A stretch of 64,000 nucleotides of DNA, taken from the NCBI GenBank assembly GCA_016124385.1, contig WGNU01000005.1, positions 496,001-560,000 of the forward strand, read 5' to 3'. This document shows, piece by piece, positions 51,325 through 58,036 of this stretch; within the stretch, counting starts at the first letter, position 1; every line of letters begins with the position of its first letter. Source of the stretch: Alphaproteobacteria bacterium (GTDB taxonomy: Bacteria; Pseudomonadota; Alphaproteobacteria; Micropepsales; Micropepsaceae). Position numbers and translations under genes: made by a program. The notes under the pieces were generated by a model. That model searched no databases, was not told the origin of the DNA, and saw only the letters and a list, made by a program, of their open reading frames with translations.

Positions 51325-52461
51325 ATGAATTTCTTCCGTTTCGATCCCTGCGAACTTCCGGCCGAGACCGAGGCGCTGCGCGCCGACGTGCGTGCCTTTC
51401 TCGATGCGGAAATCGGACGCTATCCGCCGGAGGTGCGCGCGCAAACGTGGAGCGCGTCCGATCCCGCCTTCAGCCGCAAGATGGGCGCGAAGGGCTGGAT
51501 CGGCATGACCTGGCCGAAGGCCGTCGGCGGCCATGAGCGCAGCTTCCTTGAGCGCTACGTGGTGCTCGAGGAAATGTTGGCCGCCGGCGCACCGGTGGGC
51601 GCGCATTGGGTCGCTGATCGCCAGAGCGGACCGCTGCTCCTTCGCTACGGCACCGAGGCGCAACGCGCCGACATTCTTCCGCGCATCTGCCGGGGCGAGG
51701 CCTATTTCTGCATCGGCATGAGCGAACCGGATTCCGGCTCCGATCTCGCGAGCGTCCGCACCAAGGCCGAACGCGTGAGCGATGGCTGGCGGATCAACGG
51801 CACGAAGCTGTGGACCTCTGGCGCCCAGCACGCGCACTACATGATCGGCCTCTTCCGCACCTCGAGCGAAAGCAAGCACGGCGGCCTCACGCAATTCCTC
51901 GTCGACATGAAGACGCCCGGCATCACGGTGCGGCCTATCCGCGATCAATCGGGCTCCGAGCACTTCAACGAGGTGACCTTCTTCGATTGCGTCGTCCCGC
52001 CCGATGCCGTGATCGGCGCGGAGGGGCAGGGCTGGGCGCAGGTGACGGCTGAACTCGCCTTCGAGCGGTCGGGACCTGAGCGTTATCTCTCGAGCTTCCG
52101 CCTGCTCGTTGAAATCCTCCGCGAAGCCGGCAAGGACGCCGACGCGCTGCAAAAGGATGCGATCGGCCGCATGATCGCGCAGGCGCTGACGCTGCGCCGC
52201 ATGTCGCTCTCGATGGCGGGCATGCTCGCGCGCGGCGAGGATCCCTCGCTGGAGGCGGCGGTCGTCAAGGACCAAGGCGCGCTCTTCGAGCAGGGCCTGC
52301 CGGAAATCGCGCACGGCCTCCTCGCGCGCGACGGCAATCGCGGCGAGGCGTACTTAAAGACGTTGCATCAATTGACGATGATCGCGCCGTCCTTCTCCTT
52401 GCGCGGCGGTACGCGCGAAATTCTCCGTGGGCTGATCGCTCGTGGATTGGGGCTGAGGTAG
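51325..52461 (+). CDS. Acyl-CoA dehydrogenase, large subunit
   Basis: It encodes 378 residues with full ACAD architecture: an N-terminal helical domain, a central beta domain (CIGMSEPDSGSDLASVRTKA, WRINGTKLWTSGAQHAHYMI) and a C-terminal four-helix domain ending SLRGGTREILRGLIARGLGL. It oxidises an acyl-CoA at alpha-beta with FAD. The start at ATG 51325 follows GGGAGG. The small partner gene starts five bases after the stop, so the two likely form a heteromeric enzyme as in steroid and branched-acyl degradation. Confidence 0.9.
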   Translation: MNFFRFDPCELPAETEALRADVRAFLDAEIGRYPPEVRAQTWSASDPAFSRKMGAKGWIGMTWPKAVGGHERSFLERYVVLEEMLAAGAPVGAHWVADRQSGPLLLRYGTEAQRADILPRICRGEAYFCIGMSEPDSGSDLASVRTKAERVSDGWRINGTKLWTSGAQHAHYMIGLFRTSSESKHGGLTQFLVDMKTPGITVRPIRDQSGSEHFNEVTFFDCVVPPDAVIGAEGQGWAQVTAELAFERSGPERYLSSFRLLVEILREAGKDADALQKDAIGRMIAQALTLRRMSLSMAGMLARGEDPSLEAAVVKDQGALFEQGLPEIAHGLLARDGNRGEAYLKTLHQLTMIAPSFSLRGGTREILRGLIARGLGLR

Positions 52462-52465
52462 CGCG

Positions 52466-53200
52466 ATGGCGAGCACGAACGCGATTCTGGAAGATGCCGT
52501 GAACCGCCTTTTTGCGGACGCGGTAACGCACGACCTGCTGCGCGCGACGGAGGCGGGAAAACCTGCGCCCGTGCTTGAGCGCGCGGTCGCCGAAATGGGT
52601 CTCGCCGATCTCTTCGCCGGCAATTCGGATGATCCCTGGCGCGACGCGGCGATCGTCCTGAAGGCGTGCGGCCGGCACGCGCTTCCCTTGGCCCTCGCCG
52701 AGCAGCTGATGGAAAAGGCGCCGGGCGATGCGATGGAGAAGGGCGCTCTCATGCGCGCGGCCCAATTGGCGGGCGCCGTCGAGCGCACGCTCGCTCTGAC
52801 GGTTCAATATGCGCGCGACCGGGTGCAATTCGGCAAGCCCATCGGCAGCTTCCAGGCGATCCAGCAGCAATTGGCGATCCTGGCGGGCCAATCCGCCTCG
52901 GCGAGCGCGGCGGTCGATGCGGCGTTCGAGACCGCGGCGCGCGGCGAGAGCGCGTCGCGCGATATCGCTGTTGCGAAGGTGCGGGCTGGCGAGGCCGCGG
53001 GCGCGGCGGTCGCGATCGCCCATCAGGTGCACGGCGCCATCGGCTTTACCGATGAGCACGTGCTCCATCACTTTACGCGTCGCTTGTGGATGTGGCGCGG
53101 CGAATTTGGCGCTGAATCATATTGGGCTGCCCGCCTGGCCGATTGGGCGTTGGCGGGCAGCCCGGATGATCTGTGGAGCCGCGTCGCGACGCGGCGCTAG
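52466..53200 (+). CDS. Acyl-CoA dehydrogenase, small subunit lacking the central beta domain
   Basis: It encodes 244 residues. The N-terminal helices (LERAVAEMGLADLFAGNSDD) pass almost directly into the C-terminal helical domain (YARDRVQFGKPIGSFQAIQQ, HQVHGAIGFTDEHVLHHF). The central FAD-contacting beta domain of about 100 residues is missing, so it cannot be a complete enzyme alone. Adjacent full-length plus shortened pairs form alpha2beta2 dehydrogenases in actinobacteria and proteobacteria. It is followed by a convergent phasin gene two bases away. Confidence 0.86.
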   Translation: MASTNAILEDAVNRLFADAVTHDLLRATEAGKPAPVLERAVAEMGLADLFAGNSDDPWRDAAIVLKACGRHALPLALAEQLMEKAPGDAMEKGALMRAAQLAGAVERTLALTVQYARDRVQFGKPIGSFQAIQQQLAILAGQSASASAAVDAAFETAARGESASRDIAVAKVRAGEAAGAAVAIAHQVHGAIGFTDEHVLHHFTRRLWMWRGEFGAESYWAARLADWALAGSPDDLWSRVATRR

Positions 53201-53201
53201 G

Positions 53202-53552
53202 CTACTTTGACGAGGACGTCGGGATGAACGTCGTGACGGCCTGTTGCATGCCCTCGCGCGTCATCTGCATCAGCTTGTTGGCTTCCTGCATATAATCTTC
53301 GGTGGTCGCGCGGGCCCAGTCACGTTGGGCGGCGGCGGCGTCCTCGAAGGTCTTGCACTTCAGCAGAGCCTCTCCCGCGGCCGTATTCGTCTGCAGGCGG
53401 TGGTTTGCGAATGCGAAGATTTCCTCTTGCAGCGCAATCGTCGATTTCATTGCCGCTTCGAGTGACGAGCGGATGGATTCGGCGACCTCGCCGTTCATTC
53501 CAAGCACTGCGGCGGCTGGCGTGGTTTCATCGGAAGTTTTTGGGCGTGCCAT
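53202..53552 (-). CDS. Phasin-family protein
   Basis: This is a 116-residue helical amphipathic protein. Phasin-type phrases are ESIRSSLEAAMKSTIALQEE, IFAFANHRLQTNTAAGEALL and YMQEANKLMQMTREGM. Phasins coat polyhydroxyalkanoate granules or act as general stress proteins. AGGAGG lies five bases before the ATG, suggesting high expression. The neighbouring acyl-CoA dehydrogenases and the MaoC hydratase elsewhere fit PHA or fatty-acid metabolism. Confidence 0.82.
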   Translation of the reverse strand: MARPKTSDETTPAAAVLGMNGEVAESIRSSLEAAMKSTIALQEEIFAFANHRLQTNTAAGEALLKCKTFEDAAAAQRDWARATTEDYMQEANKLMQMTREGMQQAVTTFIPTSSSK

Positions 53553-53701
53553 GCTGTCCTCCTGTCAACTCCCCTGCGCGGTCACCATACGCCGACAAGG
53601 CGAGCGGAATCAATCCCGACGAGGGTAACGCTGGTTAACATACTCTTTTTGAGAGTGAGTTTTGCGTGCAGTGCAACCGACAAGGGTCGCAGGGTGGGTC
53701 T

Positions 53702-53753
53702 GGAGCGCGATTGGCCCCGCACCGAAGGACGCAAGCGGTGCGGGGCCAGCTCC
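53702..53753. terminator. Strong hairpin 3' of the PepSY-repeat gene
   Basis: TGGCCCCGCACCG and CGGTGCGGGGCCA form a perfect 13-base stem around an 11-base loop. Outer arms GGAGC/GCTCC extend it past a five-base bulge. It lies about 45 bases beyond the stop of the 53799-54503 minus gene. There is no uridine tract on either strand, so it may be a factor-dependent terminator or an mRNA-protecting structure. Confidence 0.55.
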
Positions 53754-53798
53754 GAGTGGGCGACGTCCGTAGGGGTCGGCCGCCGCCCGTCGAACCGT

Positions 53799-54503
53799 CT
53801 AGGACCGGGGACGGATGCTCACGACCTCGCCTGTGAAGACGTTGAGCGTCAGCGAGACCGGTCGGCCGCGCGGATCCCACGCCTCGACGTAGGACTGCTC
53901 CCCTTGCCGGGTGAACGCGCCGACGCGCGAATAGCGATCCTGCGTCAGCGCTGCACGGAGCGCATACTCGTTGAGCGGCTCCCAGCCAAAGCGGTCATTG
54001 GCGGCGTGCCGCCAGCCGACCGGGCGCACCGCGATGACTTGGCCCGAGCGCGCATCGACCACAAGCCGCAGGGCCGCGCCGCGCGGGCCACGCGCTGCCA
54101 CGCGATACTCATCGCGCGTTTCCTGGATCAGGCGCACATGCGTGTAGCCCTGACGCTGAAGCTTGCGCTCAACGCGCGCGAACGTCAGATGGTGATGGCG
54201 GGGCAGGGTGACGACCTGGATGACGTGCCCGCTATAGGCGTCGACTGTGAGCCGGACATCGCGGCCGCGCCGGTCTTCGGCGGTCACGACATAGATCGGC
54301 CCCTGGAGGCGGATCGAATCGATCTCGCGGTAGTTCTGCCGGGCGAGCGCATGGGTGATCGCGCCGATCGGCAGGGCCGCGGATGGCACGCCGCGCGTGT
54401 GGGACGCGTGCATCGCCGCAACGCCTTGGCCGGCGAGCGCGGGCAGGGGCGCGAACACGGGAACGGCAAGGGCGAGCGCCAACGTGGCGGGAATGAGTTT
54501 CAT
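53799..54503 (-). CDS. Exported protein with PepSY-like repeats
   Basis: It encodes 234 residues with a signal peptide (MKLIPATLALALAVPVFAPL). Three similar blocks of about 50 residues follow, each with a helix then a strand-turn-strand: YVVTAEDRRGRDVRLTVDAY and SGHVIQV; YRVAARGPRGAALRLVVDAR and SGQVIAV; YVEAWDPRGRPVSLTLNVFT and GEVVSI. This is the PepSY-type pattern, seen in inhibitory or sensory periplasmic proteins. It is divergent from a second PepSY-like gene that leads the FeuP/FeuQ-like operon, so it may act in or under that system. Confidence 0.72.
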   Translation of the reverse strand: MKLIPATLALALAVPVFAPLPALAGQGVAAMHASHTRGVPSAALPIGAITHALARQNYREIDSIRLQGPIYVVTAEDRRGRDVRLTVDAYSGHVIQVVTLPRHHHLTFARVERKLQRQGYTHVRLIQETRDEYRVAARGPRGAALRLVVDARSGQVIAVRPVGWRHAANDRFGWEPLNEYALRAALTQDRYSRVGAFTRQGEQSYVEAWDPRGRPVSLTLNVFTGEVVSIRPRS

Positions 54504-54639
54504 TGTGGGTCTCCTCGTACGCAGCGGCCGGGCAAAAGGGGGGGTGGCCGTTGCGGGCGAGACTGCGCCGGGCGCTCTGAACCGGTGCTGGACGCAAAGT
54601 TCATGGCGTGTTCATAGGGTCTCCCCGATAGAGGATGGC

Positions 54640-54960
54640 ATGCGCGTGAACCGGATGATGGCTTTGGGACTGGTGGCGTTGGTGGCCCTGCCGCTGGCAA
54701 CCAAGGCCCATGCCTTCTCGCCATTCGCGCAGCCGCAATCGAATTTCATCGTCGCAGAGGGCGTCGTCCCGCTGGAGGATGTCCTGGCCGGCCTGCGCGC
54801 GCGCTATGCGGGGCGGCACATTTCCGTTTCGGGCCCCAGCGCCGGCCTCGACGGGCGCGAACGCTACAACATCAAATGGCTGACGCCGGAGGGACACGTG
54901 TTGTTCATTGCGGTCGATGCGCAGACTGGCCAGACGCTGTCCGTGGACGGCGCGCGGTAG
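54640..54960 (+). CDS. Small periplasmic PepSY-like protein leading the FeuPQ-type operon (FeuN-like candidate)
   Basis: It encodes 106 residues with a signal peptide (RMMALGLVALVALPLATKAHA). The mature part has one PepSY-like module (VPLEDVLAGLRARYAGRH, YNIKWLTPEGHVLFIAVDAQ and TGQTLSV). It lies 30 bases upstream of the response regulator in the same direction. In Sinorhizobium a small periplasmic inhibitor, FeuN, is encoded just before feuP and feuQ; size, location and export match, but homology is not established here. The ATG at 54640 follows GAGG by about five bases. Confidence 0.65.
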   Translation: MRVNRMMALGLVALVALPLATKAHAFSPFAQPQSNFIVAEGVVPLEDVLAGLRARYAGRHISVSGPSAGLDGRERYNIKWLTPEGHVLFIAVDAQTGQTLSVDGAR

Positions 54961-54990
54961 AACGAACCGGGGGGCGTCAAGGAGAAAGAC

Positions 54991-55680
54991 ATGCGGCTCT
55001 TGGTGGTCGAGGACGACGCGGATCTCAATCGCTTGCTCGTCAATGCGCTGAAGGAAGCGGGCTACGTGGTGGATTCGGCGCGGACTGGCGAGGAGGGTCA
55101 CTATCTGGGCGACACAGAGCCCTATGACGCAGTGGTGTTGGATCTCGGCCTTCCCGAGATTGACGGCGTGACGGTGCTTGAGCGTTGGCGCAAGGCGGGC
55201 CGCACGATGCCTGTCTTGATCCTGACCGCTCGCGATCGCTGGAGCGACAAGGTCGCCGGATTCGATGCGGGCGCCGATGACTACGTAACCAAGCCGTTCT
55301 ATACGGAAGAGGTCCTTGCCCGCCTGCGCGCGCTGCTGCGCCGCGCCTCGGGCCACGCGACGTCCGAACTCGATTGCGGCCCCGTACGGATCGATACGCG
55401 CGCGGCGCGTGTCACTGTCGATGGCAATCCGATCAAGCTGACCTCGCTCGAATATCGCCTCTTGGCCTATCTGGCGCATCACCAGGGCCGCGTCGTCTCG
55501 CGCTCGGAGCTCGTCGAGCATCTCTACGACCAGGATTTCGACCGCGATTCGAACACGATCGAGGTTTTCGTCGGCCGCATCCGCAAGAAGCTCGGCGTGA
55601 ATGTCATCCACACGATGCGCGGTCTCGGCTATCGTCTGGCGCCGCCGGACGAAGCGGAAGACCTGGATGCCCAACGCTGA
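54991..55680 (+). CDS. feuP: OmpR-family response regulator, FeuP/PhoP-like
   Basis: It encodes 229 residues. The receiver domain has acidic pocket VVEDDADLNR, phosphoacceptor Asp51 (AVVLDLGLPEIDG) and Lys101 (DYVTKPF). A winged-helix DNA-binding domain follows (SELVEHLYDQDFDRDSNTIE, VFVGRIRKKLG). The stretches GHYLGDTEPYDAVVLDLGLP and ARDRWSDKVAGFDAGADDYV are characteristic of rhizobial FeuP, which controls cyclic glucan export under low osmolarity. It overlaps the kinase start by 14 bases. Confidence 0.85.
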   Translation: MRLLVVEDDADLNRLLVNALKEAGYVVDSARTGEEGHYLGDTEPYDAVVLDLGLPEIDGVTVLERWRKAGRTMPVLILTARDRWSDKVAGFDAGADDYVTKPFYTEEVLARLRALLRRASGHATSELDCGPVRIDTRAARVTVDGNPIKLTSLEYRLLAYLAHHQGRVVSRSELVEHLYDQDFDRDSNTIEVFVGRIRKKLGVNVIHTMRGLGYRLAPPDEAEDLDAQR

Positions 55681-57100
55681 CTGGCCGCGCCTCGCGGCGC
55701 TTGTCCCCAGTTCACTCAAAGGCCGACTGATCCTCGCCGCAGGGGTGTGGACGCTGACCGTCCTGATCGCGGCGGGCATCGGGCTGGCCACCATCTTTCG
55801 CGGCTCGGTTGAACGCAGCTTCGATCAGCGGCTGATCGCCGACATGGAGATCGTGATCGCCGCCGCCGAGCCGCAGCTGGATGGGCGCTTGGTGATCGCC
55901 CGAGCGTCGGTTGATCCGCGCTACGACAACGCGTTTTCCGGCTGGTATTGGCAGGTCTCAGAAGGCGGCGGGCCGAGCACCGATGCCCCGCCGATGGCGC
56001 CGATCACGTCCCGCTCGCTCTGGGACAAGACGCTCACGATTCCCGAATGGAGCGAAGAGGAAGGCATGCGCACGGGTTATACAACCGGACCCGAGGGCCA
56101 GGAGCTGCGCATCATCGAGCGTGACATCACGTTGCCGGATCTGGCGGCGTCCGCTCAAGGCCGCCGCGGGCTCTATCGCCCCTACCGCTTTGCCGTCGCC
56201 GGCGACCGGGCGAGTATCGAAGCGGAAATCGAGACCTTCAATACGACATTGATCGGAACGCTCGCCGTGCTGGGGTTGGGCGTCGTCGTGGCGATCGTCC
56301 TTCAGGTAAGCGTCGGCCTCCGCCCCCTCGATCGGGTACGCCGGGCACTGACGGATATTCGCTCGGGCCGCGCGGTGCGTCTGGAAGGCGAGTTTCCCTC
56401 CGAAATCGAGCCGCTGGCGCACGAGCTGAACGCGCTCCTCGCCCACAACGCCGAGGTGCTGGCGCGCGCTCGCACCCATGTTGGCAATCTTGCGCACTTC
56501 TTGAAGACGCCGCTCACGATTCTCACCAACGAGGCGGAAGCCCGGGGCGGACCGCTTGCTGAGTCGGTTCTCAAGCAGGCAAGCGCCATGCGCCGCCAAG
56601 TCGATCACTATCTCGTCAGAGCGCGCGCCGCGGCCGCTGTCGATGTCATTGGCTCGCGCACGGACCTCAACCCGGTGATCGCTGATCTCGCGCGCACGCT
56701 CGGTCGCATCTACGACCGCCGTGGCATCGAGATCGAAACGCAACTCGCGACCGATTTGGTCTTCCGCGGCGAGCGGCAGGATCTTGAGGAACTGGTTGGC
56801 AATCTGATCGACAACGCTTGCAAATGGGCGCGCTCGGCGGTCCGCGTCACGTCGGCGCTGCAAGCGGACGGGCGGATCGCCGTGCTGGTGGAGGACGACG
56901 GTCCCGGCATGACGCAAACGCAAAGCGCACGGGCGCTGGAACGCGGCGAGCGGCTCGATGAGTCCGTGCCTGGATCAGGGCTCGGCCTCGGCATCGTGCG
57001 CGATCTCTCGCGGCTCTATGGTGGGGATATCCAGCTTGGCCGCTCGGAGGCGCTGGGCGGTCTCTTGGCAACGCTCCTCCTGCCGGCGGCAACACGCTAG
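55667..57100 (+). CDS. feuQ: Sensor histidine kinase, FeuQ/PhoQ-like
   Basis: It encodes 477 residues. Transmembrane helices lie at about 21-44 and 195-218, flanking a periplasmic sensor domain of about 150 residues; a HAMP linker follows. The phosphoacceptor is His277 in a PhoQ-type box (NLAHFLKTPLTIL) with Lys in place of the usual Glu-Leu-Arg context. The ATPase has NLIDNACKWARS, EDDGPGM and GSGLGLGIV. It starts inside the response-regulator gene. The PhoQ-like box and the FeuP-like partner suggest envelope or osmolarity sensing. Confidence 0.83.
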   Translation: MPNADWPRLAALVPSSLKGRLILAAGVWTLTVLIAAGIGLATIFRGSVERSFDQRLIADMEIVIAAAEPQLDGRLVIARASVDPRYDNAFSGWYWQVSEGGGPSTDAPPMAPITSRSLWDKTLTIPEWSEEEGMRTGYTTGPEGQELRIIERDITLPDLAASAQGRRGLYRPYRFAVAGDRASIEAEIETFNTTLIGTLAVLGLGVVVAIVLQVSVGLRPLDRVRRALTDIRSGRAVRLEGEFPSEIEPLAHELNALLAHNAEVLARARTHVGNLAHFLKTPLTILTNEAEARGGPLAESVLKQASAMRRQVDHYLVRARAAAAVDVIGSRTDLNPVIADLARTLGRIYDRRGIEIETQLATDLVFRGERQDLEELVGNLIDNACKWARSAVRVTSALQADGRIAVLVEDDGPGMTQTQSARALERGERLDESVPGSGLGLGIVRDLSRLYGGDIQLGRSEALGGLLATLLLPAATR

Positions 57101-57105
57101 AGCGC

Positions 57106-57426
57106 CTAGGCCTTGTCTTTTTCTTTGTCCTTGGCCCGCTGAGTCTTCGCCGGGCGTTCCTTAGCCGGCCGCTCCTTCGCGGGCCGCTCCTTTGCGGGGC
57201 GTTCTTTCTCGCGCTCCTTCGGCCCGTGATAGTCGGTCACGCCCTGCGCCAGCGCCCAGCAGGCAAGCCGGACGGAGCGCGGAATCTTAACTGGTTCCCC
57301 GTCGCGTTCGCCCTTCTCGTAATACTGGACGACCCGCCGTTTGAGGCCGAGCGCTTCCGCAGCGTCCTTCTGCGAGAGAGTCAGTGATTTCCGCCATCTT
57401 TTGAAGTCGTTCGGCTTCATTGGCAT
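57106..57426 (-). CDS. XRE-type regulator with KERPA-repeat tail
   Basis: It encodes 106 residues. A helix-turn-helix lies at about 8-45 (WRKSLTLSQKDAAEALGLKR, RVVQYYEKGE), followed by an effector-less helix and a basic tail of four KERPA-type repeats (KERPAKERPAKERPA) ending in a Lys-rich stretch. The tail looks like a nucleic-acid-binding or flexible extension and the repeat number may vary. It is divergent from the 57633 gene across an operator array; the nearest CGCAC-N3-GTGCA site lies directly before its start, which suggests autoregulation. It is convergent with feuQ, five bases away. Confidence 0.75.
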   Translation of the reverse strand: MPMKPNDFKRWRKSLTLSQKDAAEALGLKRRVVQYYEKGERDGEPVKIPRSVRLACWALAQGVTDYHGPKEREKERPAKERPAKERPAKERPAKTQRAKDKEKDKA

Positions 57427-57429
57427 CGA

Positions 57430-57570
57430 CGCACCCCGTGCACAGTCCCGTTCCGCGACACCGTATGCGGATCATTTAAACGAAAGATGACAATACGCAC
57501 AAAGTGCGCACGAATTTTCTTGAAATTAACGCACGATGTGCGCATATGGGGATTGAGCGCACGGTGTGCG
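57430..57570. promoter_or_regulatory. Array of four CGCAC-N3-GTGCG operator-like palindromes
   Basis: Sites lie at 57430-57442 (CGCACCCCGTGCA, one mismatch), 57496-57508 (CGCACAAAGTGCG), 57530-57542 (CGCACGATGTGCG) and 57558-57570 (CGCACGGTGTGCG). The centres differ while the arms are invariant, as expected of protein-binding sites rather than a copied repeat. They sit between the XRE gene and the divergent 57633 gene. One overlaps the XRE translation start region and one lies exactly between a predicted -35 and -10. Confidence 0.75.
57520..57548 (+). promoter_or_regulatory. Predicted promoter overlapping an operator
   Basis: TTGAAA at 57520-57525 and CATATG at 57543-57548 are separated by exactly 17 bases, compatible with a sigma-70 promoter for the 57633 gene. 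The operator palindrome CGCACGATGTGCG fills the spacer, so a bound regulator would block polymerase. The -10 match is only moderate. Confidence 0.5.
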
Positions 57571-57632
57571 CGCCATCGATGGGCCTGAAACCCATCACTT
57601 TGGCCGAAAACGAAAGGCTGGAGGGCCCTGCC

Positions 57633-57872
57633 ATGTTGAATCGGATTTTCGTCTACAAGTCCCACGCATATCGTCGCGCGGAGGATCTCGAGGCGAAGGA
57701 ACATGTTTCCGAGTCGCAGGCGGAGCGGTTGAGCGTCTTTTTCCCGCTTCCGCGTATGGTTTATCGCGTTCTCTTCGGTGGGCGGAGCCGGCTGACGACG
57801 GACAGCGTCGAAGTCAGCAAGCTCACGAAGAACCACCCGGAGGCAACGGTGGAAGTCATCCCTGTCCAGTAA
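57633..57872 (+). CDS. Small protein under the operator array, function unknown
   Basis: It encodes 79 residues starting MLNRIFVYKSHAYRRAEDLE, with GGAGGG seven bases before the ATG. It has no signal peptide or membrane helix. The middle (RLSVFFPLPRMVYRVLFGGR) is moderately hydrophobic and the end is VEVSKLTKNHPEATVEVIPV. The ORF-track start, 43 codons earlier, lies within an operator and upstream of the promoter -10, so it cannot be right. The gene is monocistronic, bounded by a regulated promoter and an intrinsic terminator. I do not recognise the family. Confidence 0.65.
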   Translation: MLNRIFVYKSHAYRRAEDLEAKEHVSESQAERLSVFFPLPRMVYRVLFGGRSRLTTDSVEVSKLTKNHPEATVEVIPVQ

Positions 57873-57896
57873 TGGGACTAGGGTAAGCCTTGAAGA

Positions 57897-57924
57897 GGGG
57901 GTCGGCGCTGCCGGCCCCCTTTTT
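57897..57924 (+). terminator. Intrinsic terminator after the 57633 gene
   Basis: GGGGGTCGGC and GCCGGCCCCC form a ten-base stem with one G-U pair and a three-base loop, followed by TTTTT. It lies 24 bases beyond the stop of the 57633-57872 gene and closes that short transcription unit. Confidence 0.85.
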
Positions 57925-58036
57925 CATGGCCCCCCCTGGCTAAGCGAAGCAGTTTGCCGTTGCGGGCGCAGCGGATAAAACGAAGAGCTGCGATTCGTAG
58001 AGCTCCGGCGAAAGGCGCCGGAGAAAAGGCCGCTGA

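Noticed and set aside
53635-53880. 81-residue minus-strand ORF downstream of the PepSY-repeat gene.
   Set aside because: It overlaps the 3' end of that gene, spans the strong hairpin and has no ribosome site or sensible composition.
57504-57632. N-terminal extension of the 57633 gene back to 57504.
   Set aside because: It would start inside an operator and upstream of the predicted -10, whereas the ATG at 57633 has a strong GGAGGG site.
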